Source of the DNA: Paludibacteraceae bacterium
GTDB taxonomy: Bacteria; Bacteroidota; Bacteroidia; Bacteroidales; Paludibacteraceae
Direction of reading: 5' to 3'
DNA: 36,862 bases
Assembly: GCA_016938015.1 (NCBI GenBank)
Contig: JAFGVL010000043.1
Coordinates: forward strand, 1 to 36,862
In this document: one piece after another, positions 24,681 to 33,000 of the stretch
Layout of the letters: each line of letters starts with the position of its first letter
Numbering within the stretch: position 1 is the first letter of the stretch
Made by a program: the position numbers and the translations under genes
The notes under the pieces: generated by a model
Database searches by the model: none
What the model saw: only the letters and a program-made list of their open reading frames with translations
Told to the model about the DNA's origin: nothing

Positions 24681-25664
24681 ATGGATTTTAGAACAATTAT
24701 ACCCGTAACGCCCTCTGCATATGCTTTGCAATACGCACATCAACTAACGATGATAGGTTCGTGTTTTACCGAAAGCATAGGCGAACGGTTGCAAAATGCA
24801 AAATTTAAGGTTGATGTGAATCCTTTCGGCATTTTGTACAATCCAATTTCGATAGCAAACTCATTGGATAAGTTGATAGATAAACAACTTTTCACCGAGA
24901 AAGAGTTGTTTCACAGCAATGACCAATACCACAGTTTTAGTCACCATAGCTGTTTTTCGGCTTCAACCCCTACTGCCTGTTTAAAAAGTATAAACGAACG
25001 ATTGAAACAATCGGCAAAGAACTTACAAGAAGCAGATTTTTTATTTATCACTTTTGGCACCGCTTGGGTGTATGAATTAAAAGAAACAGGGCAAATTGTT
25101 TCCAACTGTCACAAGATTCCTGATAGTAAATTTATTCGTAGACGCTTAACAGTTGAAGAAATAGTTAGTGTATACACCAAACTGATTCAACAAATCAACA
25201 AATCAACAAATCAACAAATCATCTTTACCGTTAGTCCCATTCGTCATTGGAAGGATGGAGCTCATGAAAATAACGTAAGCAAGTCGGTTCTTTTATTAGC
25301 TATAGAGGAGTTGAAACAGCAATTTGGCAGTATCAGCTATTTCCCTGCCTACGAATTGGTGTTGGATGATTTACGCGATTATCGCTTTTATGCCGAAGAT
25401 ATGTTTCACCCAAACGCTGTAGCAATTGATTATATTTGGGAAAAATTTGGGGCTTGCTATTTTTCAACCGAAACTCAACGTACGGCTAGCGAAATAGAGA
25501 AGCTAAAACGAGCGTTGGCGCATCGTCCGTTTAACAAAGCAGGTGAGGAGTACAAACAATTTTGCCAACAAACCTTGAATAAAATAAAACAGCTGGAATT
25601 AGTCTATCCGGATATAAATTTTGAAGACGAAAAGAAAAAATTAAAAGAGATAAACGAAAAATAA
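24681..25664 (+). CDS. GSCFA-domain protein (SGNH-hydrolase-like)
   Basis: A 327-aa protein of the GSCFA family. The naming motif is seen as MIGSCFTESIGERL near the N-terminus, followed by NPFGILYNPISIANSL, ITFGTAWVYE, TVSPIRHWKDG and EDMFHPNAVAIDYIWEKF. The GS and HPN segments resemble the Ser and Asp/His blocks of SGNH hydrolases, so an esterase-like activity on cell-surface polymers is possible; no biochemical role is established that I know of. The start is set at ATG 24681 (MDFRTIIPV). Seven bases separate it from the next gene, in an operon ending with murF-alr and a stress-like protein. Coding positions 25188-25219 are four perfect octamers. Confidence 0.85.
   Translation: MDFRTIIPVTPSAYALQYAHQLTMIGSCFTESIGERLQNAKFKVDVNPFGILYNPISIANSLDKLIDKQLFTEKELFHSNDQYHSFSHHSCFSASTPTACLKSINERLKQSAKNLQEADFLFITFGTAWVYELKETGQIVSNCHKIPDSKFIRRRLTVEEIVSVYTKLIQQINKSTNQQIIFTVSPIRHWKDGAHENNVSKSVLLLAIEELKQQFGSISYFPAYELVLDDLRDYRFYAEDMFHPNAVAIDYIWEKFGACYFSTETQRTASEIEKLKRALAHRPFNKAGEEYKQFCQQTLNKIKQLELVYPDINFEDEKKKLKEINEK
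25188..25219 (+). repeat. Four perfect CAACAAAT octamers inside the GSCFA gene
   Basis: The sequence encodes residues near TKLIQQINKSTNQQIIF. The unit is not a multiple of three, so gain or loss of one copy would shift the frame. The motif resembles the octamers of the intergenic array at 3984-4063. Confidence 0.9.
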
Positions 25665-25671
25665 TTAGATA

Positions 25672-26373
25672 ATGACAACACAAAAAACAAAAAAAGAAAA
25701 TCCTTTTTGGAGCTTAGCTTTTAACATCATTATACCCATTCTTGTACTTAATAAATTAGGTAAGTTTATAGAAGTAGGGCCTGTTGTCACGCTGTGTGTG
25801 GCTTTGGCGTTTCCTCTGATTTATGGTGTTTCCGATTGGTTTAAAAAGAAGAAAGCAAATTTTATCTCTATTTTAGGTTTTGCGGGTATTTTTCTAACCG
25901 GTATTATTGGGGTATTTGAATTGCCTACCGAATGGATTGCTTTTAAAGAAGCTTCTATTCCTTTTATTATTGGGGTAGCTATTTTGGTAACCATCAAGAC
26001 TCCTTTCCCGTTGGTAAAAAAGTTGTTGTACAGTCCGGAAATTATGGATGTAGAAAAAATCGACGCTATTTTAATTGAAAAAAATGCCAAAGAGCGTTTT
26101 GATAAAATATTGGTCAATTCATCGTATTTATTGTCTTTTTCATTTTTCTTATCGTCGGTGTTAAATTTTGTATTGGCAAGAATCATAATGCATAGTCCAT
26201 CAGGCACCCCTGCTTTTAATGATGAATACAGCAAAATGCTAGGATTAAGTTGGCCTGTAATTGTAGTTCCATCTATGATAGTGATGGCTTTTATTCTTTG
26301 GTATTTGTTTAGTTCGCTAACAAAAATTACCGGATTGAAGTTTGAGGAAATGTTTAATGTGGAAGATAAATAA
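25672..26373 (+). CDS. VC0807-like integral membrane protein
   Basis: A 233-aa inner-membrane protein with about six hydrophobic segments (for example LAFNIIIPILVL, VVTLCVALAFPLIYGVSDW, FISILGFAGIFLTGIIGVF, ASIPFIIGVAILVTI, LLSFSFFLSSVLNFVLARII, WPVIVVPSMIVMAFILWYL). The layout fits the VC0807-family of uncharacterised membrane proteins. It lies 7 bp after the GSCFA gene and 33 bp before murF-alr, which hints at an envelope role. No catalytic motif is visible. Confidence 0.7.
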   Translation: MTTQKTKKENPFWSLAFNIIIPILVLNKLGKFIEVGPVVTLCVALAFPLIYGVSDWFKKKKANFISILGFAGIFLTGIIGVFELPTEWIAFKEASIPFIIGVAILVTIKTPFPLVKKLLYSPEIMDVEKIDAILIEKNAKERFDKILVNSSYLLSFSFFLSSVLNFVLARIIMHSPSGTPAFNDEYSKMLGLSWPVIVVPSMIVMAFILWYLFSSLTKITGLKFEEMFNVEDK

Positions 26374-26406
26374 TTTACTTTACAGCGATTTTCAATTCAT
26401 ATTCAA

Positions 26407-28863
26407 ATGAAATATACTCTCCAACAAATAGCTCAAATTATTAATGCCAAATTGATTGGTAATCCCGACACTTCTGTAAGTTATTTGTTAACTGATAGTC
26501 GTGCAGTTTCTTTTCCTGAAGAAAGCTTGTTTGTGGCAATCAAAACTCCTCGCAACAATGGTCATAAATATATAGCCGACCTCTATGAAGCTAATGTGCG
26601 TAACTTCTTAGTAAGTGAAAAACCTGCGAATTCAAAAGATGCCAATTTTCTATTGGTGGATGATACGCTTAAAGCGATGCAAACCTTAGTGGCTTTTCAT
26701 CGCACACAATTTAAAGTTCCCGTGGTTGCTATTACCGGTAGCAATGGTAAAACCATTGTAAAAGAGTGGTTGTATCAATTGTTGCAAAAAGATGCTGTTA
26801 TTACGCGTTCGCCTCGTTCGTATAATTCGCAAATAGGAGTACCTCTTTCTGTTTGGGAAATGAATGCACAAACACAATTGGGTATTTTCGAAGCGGGTAT
26901 TTCGTTTCCGGGAGAGATGGATAAATTGACCCCTGTTATTGCACCAACTATTGGTATTTTTACTCATTTGGGGGAAGCACATCAAGAAAACTTCTCTTCG
27001 CTGAAAGAAAAATGCAACGAGAAATTGAAGCTTTTTAAGAACTCTGAAGTGCTTATTTATAGAAAAGACGATAAACTGGTAGATATTGCTTTTTCGCAAT
27101 CGGGTATTAAAGCTAAACCCTTTACTTGGGGAAAAAGTCAGGAGGCTGATGTTATTTTACAAGAAGTGAAAAAACAACATGGCAGCACAGCAATTTCTTA
27201 TACGTATAAAGGAAAAAATGATGAAATCACTATTCCTTTTAGCGATGAGGCTTCCATTGAAAATAGCTTGCATTGTTTAGCCTTGCTTTTATATTTGGGT
27301 AAGGATATACGTGTAATAGCCGAACGCATGCAACAACTCGAAGCCCTTGCTATGCGCCTCCAAGTAAAAGAAGGGTTGCGTAATTGCATCATCATCAATG
27401 ATTATTATAATTCTGACTTAAGCTCTTTGGCCATTGCACTCGATTTTCACCAAAGTCAAGCTCGTACCAAAGGTATGAAGCGTACGCTAATTTTGTCGGA
27501 TATTCTGCAAAGTGGACAAAAACCGGCAGAACTTTATAAAAGTGTGTCGGAATTAATTCAACATAAAACGATAGATAAATTGATAGCCATTGGTAGTGAA
27601 ATTTCTGCCAACCAAGAATTATTTGCCTTATCGGAACAATATTTCTTTCAAAACACAGAGGCTTTTTTACAATCACCTTTGTTAGGTGAACTGATGAATG
27701 AAGTCGTTTTATTGAAAGGTTCGCGTCAATTTAAGTTCGAAACCATTTCCGAAAAGTTGGAAGCCATTATGCACCAAACCACCTTGGAAGTGGATTTAAG
27801 TGCGTTGATTCATAATGTCAATTATTTCCGTTCATACCTGAACCCCGAAACCAAAATTATGAGTATGGTAAAAGCCTATGGGTATGGTAGCGGTGATATA
27901 GAAGTGGCGCGTACTTTACAACATCATAATTGTGATTATTTGGCTGTTGCTGTTGCTGATGAAGGTGCTGACTTGCGTAATGAAGGTATCCATATTCCTA
28001 TTGTGGTGATGAATCCTGAAATTGGTGCTTTTGGCAAAATATTCGAATACAGATTAGAACCGGAAATTTATAGCAACCGCTTGCTGGAAGCTTTCTTGAA
28101 AGAAGCCGAGAAACAAGGAGAAAGCAATTATCCGGTGCATATCAAAATAGATACAGGTATGAATCGTTTAGGATTTTTGCCTGTAGAGGTAGATCATTTA
28201 ATTGAGAAACTCAACGACCAAAAACAACTGATGGTACGCTCCGTATTTACCCATCTGGCAGGTACCGACGAAAGTGACTTGGATGCGTTTACGGAAGAAC
28301 AAATAAAACGTTATCAAGCCTGCGCTGAGAAGTTTGAAAAGGCATTTCCATATAAGATTATGCGCCATGCTTTGAATTCGGCAGGTGTAGAACGCTTCTC
28401 ACACTATCAATTTGATATGGTGCGTTTGGGTATAGGTCATTATGGTTTTAGTGCTATAGATTCTAAACTTTTGCAAGAAGTATGTACCCTTAAAACTACC
28501 ATCCTACAAATTAAAACTGTTTCTGCCAGTGAAACTGTAGGTTATAACCGCAAAGGTAAACTTACCCGCGATAGTATAATTGGAGTTATCCCAATCGGTT
28601 ATGCCGATGGCTACGACCGTAAGTTGGGTAATGGAGTAGGAAAGGTATTGGTAAATGGAAAGTTGGCTCCGGTTGTTGGCAATGTTTGTATGGATATTTG
28701 TATGATAGACCTTACAGGTATTTCTGCAAAAGAAGGCGATACTGTGGTGCTTTTTGGTCAAGGGAATTCCATTAACAAAATAGCTAATTCTCTACAAACT
28801 ATTCCTTATGAGGTGTTAACAGGTATTTCGCGAAGAGTGAAGAGAGTTTATTATAAAGAATAG
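26407..28863 (+). CDS. murF-alr: Bifunctional MurF ligase / alanine racemase
   Basis: An 818-aa fusion. Residues 1 to about 445 are a MurF-type ligase adding D-Ala-D-Ala to UDP-MurNAc-tripeptide: N-terminal LLTDSRAV, ATP loop GSNGKTIVKEW (111-121), FEAGISFPGEM. The residue after GKT is Ile where many family members have Thr. Residues about 448-818 are a PLP alanine racemase: LEVDLSALIHNVNYF, Lys489 in MVKAYGYGSG, HIKIDTGMNRLGF, and VGYNRKGKL with the catalytic tyrosine region, then GIGHYGF and GNVCMDICMIDLTG. It supplies D-Ala and uses the dipeptide in one chain. This fusion is a known Bacteroidota arrangement. Next gene starts 6 bp downstream. Confidence 0.94.
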   Translation: MKYTLQQIAQIINAKLIGNPDTSVSYLLTDSRAVSFPEESLFVAIKTPRNNGHKYIADLYEANVRNFLVSEKPANSKDANFLLVDDTLKAMQTLVAFHRTQFKVPVVAITGSNGKTIVKEWLYQLLQKDAVITRSPRSYNSQIGVPLSVWEMNAQTQLGIFEAGISFPGEMDKLTPVIAPTIGIFTHLGEAHQENFSSLKEKCNEKLKLFKNSEVLIYRKDDKLVDIAFSQSGIKAKPFTWGKSQEADVILQEVKKQHGSTAISYTYKGKNDEITIPFSDEASIENSLHCLALLLYLGKDIRVIAERMQQLEALAMRLQVKEGLRNCIIINDYYNSDLSSLAIALDFHQSQARTKGMKRTLILSDILQSGQKPAELYKSVSELIQHKTIDKLIAIGSEISANQELFALSEQYFFQNTEAFLQSPLLGELMNEVVLLKGSRQFKFETISEKLEAIMHQTTLEVDLSALIHNVNYFRSYLNPETKIMSMVKAYGYGSGDIEVARTLQHHNCDYLAVAVADEGADLRNEGIHIPIVVMNPEIGAFGKIFEYRLEPEIYSNRLLEAFLKEAEKQGESNYPVHIKIDTGMNRLGFLPVEVDHLIEKLNDQKQLMVRSVFTHLAGTDESDLDAFTEEQIKRYQACAEKFEKAFPYKIMRHALNSAGVERFSHYQFDMVRLGIGHYGFSAIDSKLLQEVCTLKTTILQIKTVSASETVGYNRKGKLTRDSIIGVIPIGYADGYDRKLGNGVGKVLVNGKLAPVVGNVCMDICMIDLTGISAKEGDTVVLFGQGNSINKIANSLQTIPYEVLTGISRRVKRVYYKE

Positions 28864-28869
28864 AAATTA

Positions 28870-29673
28870 ATGAGCACTTTTAAAGAGTATATATTCATTG
28901 TAACTACCCATGAAGCCTACCCAGAAAAGGCTGTAGATTTAGCCCTTCATCTATCCAAAGGATACGAAAAACCTATTTGTTTTGTTTCCTATTTAGATAA
29001 AAAAATAAAAGCGACTAAAGCCGATATAGAAGGCGTGCATCAAACTTGGATGAAGCAATTAAGTGAACACTGTAAAGAAGGCCTGGAAAGTCATGTGTTG
29101 GATAAGAAAGAAGATTTTCATGCCTTTATGGAAAAGGCAGAGGCTTCAATGGTTATTTTTCAATTGTCGGAGAATATAGGTTATAACAAGGTGCTAACTT
29201 TTCTGAAAATATCCCGTGAATTACGCGTACCCTATATTTTTGTAAAACCATATTTTGCTCCTGTAAAGTTGGATAAGGTATTGGTGCCCGTTACTTTTTT
29301 AATTGAAGACAGAGAAAAAGGGCCTTTTAGTAGTAGCTTGGGACGTTTTTTTGGTTCTGAATTACTTATGATGACGGCCAAAGATTATGGTAGTAAAGCC
29401 AAACAGCATACCAATGCCATTTGTACACTGTTGGATAAATTTAAGTTGAAATATCAATTTATTGAAGCCGAGAAAGATAGTTTTAAAGTCGAATTAGAAG
29501 CTGTTCTTCGTAGTGAAAAATTAGGAGCAGGGATGGTTATGATTTCTGCCTCTCGAGAATATGGATTAGATGATTTTTTGTTTGGACCTAAAGAATTAGA
29601 AAGCATTAATCAAGCATCGGTACCTATCATGCTTATTAATCCCCGAGCCGATTTATATGTGCTTTGTGGATAA
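28870..29673 (+). CDS. Universal-stress-protein-like tandem domain protein
   Basis: A 267-aa cytoplasmic protein that appears to be two alpha/beta nucleotide-binding-like halves. The first starts YIFIVTTHEAYPEKAVDLALHL, the second LDKVLVPVTFLIEDREKGPF and ends SVPIMLINPRADLYVLCG, resembling UspA-type domains ending in a PxxxI/V strand. The ATP-binding GxxGxxxxS motif of ATP-binding Usp proteins is not clear, so nucleotide binding is uncertain. It is the last gene of the GSCFA-VC0807-murF-alr operon, 6 bp after murF-alr, and is followed by a bidirectional hairpin. The assignment is by pattern only. Confidence 0.6.
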   Translation: MSTFKEYIFIVTTHEAYPEKAVDLALHLSKGYEKPICFVSYLDKKIKATKADIEGVHQTWMKQLSEHCKEGLESHVLDKKEDFHAFMEKAEASMVIFQLSENIGYNKVLTFLKISRELRVPYIFVKPYFAPVKLDKVLVPVTFLIEDREKGPFSSSLGRFFGSELLMMTAKDYGSKAKQHTNAICTLLDKFKLKYQFIEAEKDSFKVELEAVLRSEKLGAGMVMISASREYGLDDFLFGPKELESINQASVPIMLINPRADLYVLCG

Positions 29674-29676
29674 AAA

Positions 29677-29703
29677 AAGCCGATAGTAAAAAACTATCGG
29701 CTT
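29677..29703. terminator. Bidirectional intrinsic terminator (end of mini-transcript C and of the murF operon)
   Basis: AAGCCGATAGT (29677-29687) pairs perfectly with ACTATCGGCTT (29693-29703), flanked by A and T runs on both sides. On the minus strand the stem is followed by seven T, ending the small transcription unit that starts near 29748. On the plus strand it ends the operon finishing at 29673. Confidence 0.88.
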
Positions 29704-29753
29704 CAAAAAAAAAGTACTACTTTGTTACCAACCAAACGTAAACTTCATATATA

Positions 29754-29780
29754 AGATGCAATTATTTGGGATGGTTGCAG
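29754..29780 (-). promoter_or_regulatory. Putative ECF promoter, copy C
   Basis: CTGCAAC at 29780-29774, a 16-bp spacer, and ATCT at 29757-29754. The same bipartite pattern and spacing occur at 30789-30815 and 34184-34210, the last just upstream of the ECF sigma gene. Confidence 0.55.
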
Positions 29781-29811
29781 TTTAAATTATTAAAATAAGT
29801 TAATTGAGCAG

Positions 29812-30543
29812 TTATTTTATTTCATAGTACTCGACGACCAATTTTGGGTGTTTTGTTGCATCCGGATGGTCGCTTGAGGCAAAAATCAACGATCTATAAA
29901 CTTCTTCTTTTTGTAACATAATCATAAAACCAAAACTAGTGCTTTTATTATCAATAATATCTTGAACAAGAGCTGTTACATCAATATCAAGATAGTCTTG
30001 GGTTCCACTAGTACTTGCAGGTAATAAAACTTCATGAATAGTTGTAGTTGTAGGTTGAGTAGCCCATGTTATTGTATTTTCTTCCCAAGAGGAAATTATT
30101 CTTCTTAAATAAGCTCCATTATCTTTTCCTGAAGTATGTAAAGAGGCTGAAGAATGTAGTCCATCGCTCATTGTTCCAGTTGGATTGTGGAATAACGAAA
30201 GAAAAGCTTTTTTTATGATAGTACCATTAGCTATTGATGAAAAATCAAAATCAATCACACTTCTGTAATAACCAACCATAGAATTTCTTGTCCATGTTAA
30301 AATATCGAATTCAACATCGTTAGCTCTATTTATGTCGGCCCAGCTTCCTGTTGAAATATTTGCATCTTTACCTTCAGCTCCCGGTTGTAAAACCAATGTA
30401 TGATAGACTGTGTCGTTGGTATTTAAACTAACTTTTCTCATAAATACTTCATCGTTATCATCTAAGCAATAACAAGAATGTGTGAAGAATTGTATACAAA
30501 TAAATAATAGAATGTAGGTATAACGATTTTTTTTAGTTACCAT
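29812..30543 (-). CDS. DNRLRE-domain surface lipoprotein (short paralogue)
   Basis: A 243-aa lipoprotein: hydrophobic signal with Cys24 in THSC, then CYCLDDNDE, and from about residue 50 a DNRLRE-type beta-sandwich domain (LQPGAEGKDANI, RSVIDFDFSSI, AFLSLFHNP, SSWEENTITWATQPTT, DIDVTALVQDII, ASSDHPDATKHPKLVVEYY). DNRLRE domains occur in cell-surface proteins and are usually non-catalytic. It is a shorter paralogue of the protein at 30850, lacking the fibronectin-like repeats. Both mature N-termini carry CY..DDND. A TTTG-N20-TTCCTTTG promoter lies at 30614-30645. Probably surface-exposed; ligand unknown. Confidence 0.82.
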   Translation of the reverse strand: MVTKKNRYTYILLFICIQFFTHSCYCLDDNDEVFMRKVSLNTNDTVYHTLVLQPGAEGKDANISTGSWADINRANDVEFDILTWTRNSMVGYYRSVIDFDFSSIANGTIIKKAFLSLFHNPTGTMSDGLHSSASLHTSGKDNGAYLRRIISSWEENTITWATQPTTTTIHEVLLPASTSGTQDYLDIDVTALVQDIIDNKSTSFGFMIMLQKEEVYRSLIFASSDHPDATKHPKLVVEYYEIK

Positions 30544-30613
30544 AATTTAAGTGCAATTTTGGTTTTACAGGATACAATTAGGTTGTTTGTTAAAAGTGGA
30601 TCAAAATTTATTG

Positions 30614-30645
30614 CAAAGGAATTTAAAAAAAATGTTACAAACAAA
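30614..30645 (-). promoter_or_regulatory. Promoter for the short DNRLRE gene
   Basis: On the minus strand TTTG (30645-30642), a 20-bp spacer and TTCCTTTG (30621-30614), one mismatch from TAnnTTTG. The long leader of about 65 nt would precede the ATG at 30543. This is a housekeeping-type promoter, unlike the ECF-type sites nearby. Confidence 0.45.
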
Positions 30646-30710
30646 CTATTTGTTTGATTTGATGATTAAAAATTACTTATGCAATTTTTGAAAATTAAAT
30701 TATAAAATAA

Positions 30711-30815
30711 TGAAGCCGATAGCAAAAACTATCGGCTTCAAAAAGAAAGTACTACTTTGTTACCAACCAAACGTAAACTTCATATATAAGACACAATTTT
30801 TTAAAAAGGTTGCAG
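30711..30815 (-). ncRNA. Putative ECF-controlled mini-transcript, copy B (contains 7-codon ORF MKFTFGW)
   Basis: The order is the same as in copy C: CTGCAAC-N16-GTCT (30815-30789), TATAT, a 7-codon ORF MKFTFGW with TAA (30783-30760), CAAAGTAGTAC, and a hairpin whose arms TGAAGCCGATAG (30711-30722) and CTATCGGCTTCA (30729-30740) pair over 12 bp, followed by ATTATTTT. The region upstream of the promoter and outside the unit is not conserved with copy C, so the conserved block is the unit itself. It follows the long DNRLRE gene. Small RNA or peptide mRNA cannot be told apart from sequence alone. Confidence 0.55.
30789..30815 (-). promoter_or_regulatory. Putative ECF promoter, copy B
   Basis: CTGCAAC at 30815-30809, 16-bp spacer, GTCT at 30792-30789; same layout as the sites at 29754 and 34184. 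Confidence 0.55.
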
Positions 30816-30849
30816 TTGATGAATGTTAAAGAAAGCTAATTGTTGTTTT

Positions 30850-32133
30850 TTAATAGTAAACAACAACCAATTTTGGGTGTTTAGTACTATCAGGGTAGTC
30901 GCTCGAAGCAAAAATCAAACCTCTGTAATAGTCTTCTGTTTGAAGTATTAGCATCATACCGTAACTGCTTGTTTTATTGTTTATAATGCTCTGAATTACG
31001 GAAGTTATGTCGATACTTGGGTAGTCTTGATGTACATCTGTGCTTGGTGGAATTATTGCTTGACTTTCGTCAGTTGTTGCCGGTTGGGTATTCCATGTCA
31101 CAGTGTTTTCATCCCAATATTGAGTAATTCGTTTTACTAATACAGCATTATCTCCTCCGGTTGTTGGATAAGTGTTGGCATCCGAATGTTTACCGCTATT
31201 ATTTTGAGATGTAGGATTGTTGTATAAAGAAAGGGTGGCACTTTTTATCATGCTACCTTCTGGTATTGTTGAGAGATCAAAATCTAATAGCGATCGAGTT
31301 ATGAATTTAATTCCTGAGTATGTCCAGGCCATTATATCTATATCAGGACCACTTCCACTCGTAGCGTCGGGAACCCTACTGTTTATATATGCATCTTTTC
31401 CTTCTGTCGAAGGTTGAAGGCTTAAAACAGATAGCGTTTTAAAAGATACTTCATTTCCATAAATAACTTTACTTGCGTTTGTGGCATACGCTCTTACGTA
31501 ATATTTTGTACCACTTGTTAATCCGGTTAAAATAGCTTTAAAAGAACCGGAACCTTCTCCGGATGAAGATTTAAAATCATTAATGGTTGGATTTGGATTT
31601 GTACTCCAACACACCCCCTTATCTGTTATAAAAAAATCTGAGATGGAAGCAACCGTTCCTCCTAAAATTGCAGTTGTAATGTCAATGCTATCTGCAGCAG
31701 ATGTAGCTATTGAAGAAAATTCGCCCAAAGTAGTAAAAGATATAGTATTGCTATATCCAATTCCTTTTTTGTTAATAGCATAAGCTCTTACATAATAGGT
31801 TGTAAGCGGCTGTAAATTTTCAAGTTTTACCGCATAAAACGATGAATTGTTTAAATCAACTAGTTTTGAATCTGAAATAGTGGGCTCTTTTTGTGTATTC
31901 CAACAAATACCTCTTTCTTCAACTGGACTATCTCCATCGTCAACTAATTCTGCATGGATGGTTGCTGTAAAAATACTGATATTTAAACTGTTAGTTGTTT
32001 GTATGTTGGGAGTTTTGAGTAAAACAATATCGTTGTCGTCAAAAAATGAATAGCACGAATTCAATAAAAATGGGAGGGTAAAAACTAGGAGGTAAAAGCG
32101 TTTTTTTTTATTCTTTAAAAAAAAGATACTCAT
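30850..32133 (-). CDS. DNRLRE-domain surface lipoprotein with two fibronectin-III-like repeats
   Basis: A 427-aa lipoprotein: Cys27 in LLNSC, then CYSFFDDND. Residues about 48-136 and 141-234 are two Fn3-like repeats sharing GxCWxTxxxPTIxD and YYVRAYAxN. Residues 238-427 are a DNRLRE domain (LQPSTEGKDAYI, RSLLDFDLSTI, ATLSLYNNPT, QYWDENTVTWNTQPAT, SIDITSVIQSII, ASSDYPDSTKHPKLVVVYY), clearly paralogous to the protein at 29812. It lies downstream of the sigma factor and small envelope protein genes on the same strand, 92 bp after the latter. Likely an extended surface protein holding its DNRLRE domain away from the membrane; binding target unknown. Confidence 0.82.
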   Translation of the reverse strand: MSIFFLKNKKKRFYLLVFTLPFLLNSCYSFFDDNDIVLLKTPNIQTTNSLNISIFTATIHAELVDDGDSPVEERGICWNTQKEPTISDSKLVDLNNSSFYAVKLENLQPLTTYYVRAYAINKKGIGYSNTISFTTLGEFSSIATSAADSIDITTAILGGTVASISDFFITDKGVCWSTNPNPTINDFKSSSGEGSGSFKAILTGLTSGTKYYVRAYATNASKVIYGNEVSFKTLSVLSLQPSTEGKDAYINSRVPDATSGSGPDIDIMAWTYSGIKFITRSLLDFDLSTIPEGSMIKSATLSLYNNPTSQNNSGKHSDANTYPTTGGDNAVLVKRITQYWDENTVTWNTQPATTDESQAIIPPSTDVHQDYPSIDITSVIQSIINNKTSSYGMMLILQTEDYYRGLIFASSDYPDSTKHPKLVVVYY

Positions 32134-32225
32134 AAAGTGAAAAGGATTTGCATGATTTAACTATAAAACATAAAATGGGTTAAATTGTTTATGAGTAAAG
32201 TTGTTTTTTTTTGAACAATTACCTT

Positions 32226-32894
32226 CTAATTGGGTTTTCCAAATTTATAAATGATTTGTAAACTACATCCAATTCCTATATCAAAGGTTGAGTTGTAGGA
32301 AGTTTCTTCGGCATAGAAAGGTTTTATAGGACTAATAATGTGTATTATTTCATTGTATTCTTTGTTGCCGGCAACATTATTTCGCCAGCCACAATAAATG
32401 CTTGGAGCAATATTTATTGAGAAGCTTTTGTTAATAGAATATACAAATCCAAGTTTTAGATGGTTGTTGTTTTGTGGCGGATAATCTCTACCAAAAGGAA
32501 AATACCACATACTTGTTATTTCAGGAAATAGTGAGAATTGAGAAAATAATTTAATGTTTGAACCGAATCCTATTCCGCCAATCAAAGGTTGAGCTAAATT
32601 AAAGTTGGTTCCAACTGTAAGTGTTAAAAAATAAGATTTGTAGTTGATAGTTGATAAAACGCCAATGTTTTCGTAATCGGAAGTTATGATTGCTATTTCT
32701 TTAAAAAATTGAAAATCAGACTTTTTTTTGTCGTTTATTTTCTCAACAGCAGTTCTTTTGGGTATAGTTAATGTATCATACACTACAAGAGTGTCAGTTA
32801 TAAAAAGTGTATCTTGTAGGTTGTTGTTGCGCGAAAAACTAGTAACAAAGCATCCTAATAGTCCAATTGAAAGTATAAATAACTGTTTTATCAT
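32226..32894 (-). CDS. Small secreted or outer-membrane protein, possible beta-barrel
   Basis: A 222-aa protein with an N-terminal export signal (MIKQLFILSIGLLGCFVTS). The LLGC at 12-15 could also be a lipobox. After a short linker with repeated DT residues, the rest alternates hydrophobic and polar residues with many aromatic positions and strand-like segments such as SYFLTLTVGTNFNL, GFGSNIKLFSQFSLFPEI, LKLGFVYSINKSFSINIAPS and a final CSLQIIYKFG, typical of an outer-membrane barrel. I do not recognise a named family. It is 106 bp downstream of the ECF sigma gene and precedes the DNRLRE lipoproteins, so it is probably part of the same surface module. Confidence 0.6.
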   Translation of the reverse strand: MIKQLFILSIGLLGCFVTSFSRNNNLQDTLFITDTLVVYDTLTIPKRTAVEKINDKKKSDFQFFKEIAIITSDYENIGVLSTINYKSYFLTLTVGTNFNLAQPLIGGIGFGSNIKLFSQFSLFPEITSMWYFPFGRDYPPQNNNHLKLGFVYSINKSFSINIAPSIYCGWRNNVAGNKEYNEIIHIISPIKPFYAEETSYNSTFDIGIGCSLQIIYKFGKPN

Positions 32895-33000
32895 ATTTAT
32901 TTTTTACAAAGTGCAAAAATAGATAAAACATTGAGACTTTAAGTACTTGTTAATAAAAAAAGCTTTGTATCTACTTATATAAAAGCCTTAACAATTTTTT

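Larger units (their letters stand above)
29677..29780 (-). ncRNA. Putative ECF-controlled mini-transcript, copy C (contains 7-codon ORF MKFTFGW)
   Basis: This unit has a promoter-like CTGCAAC-N16-ATCT (29780-29754), then TATAT, then ATG AAG TTT ACG TTT GGT TGG TAA (29748-29725), and ends in the intrinsic terminator. Segment 29694-29755 differs from copy B at 30729-30790 by only one base. The predicted start is almost at the ATG, so the RNA would be leaderless if translated. It could be a small RNA, a peptide mRNA, or both. The unit lies just after the DNRLRE gene ending at 29812. Conservation of promoter, mini-ORF and terminator across two copies is the support; expression is inferred. Confidence 0.55.
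30544..30849. other. 306-bp spacer holding a promoter and mini-transcript B
   Basis: The right two fifths (30711-30815) are the mini-transcript unit listed separately. The left part is the upstream region of the short DNRLRE gene, very AT-rich, with the promoter at 30614-30645. Nothing else coding is seen. Confidence 0.6.
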
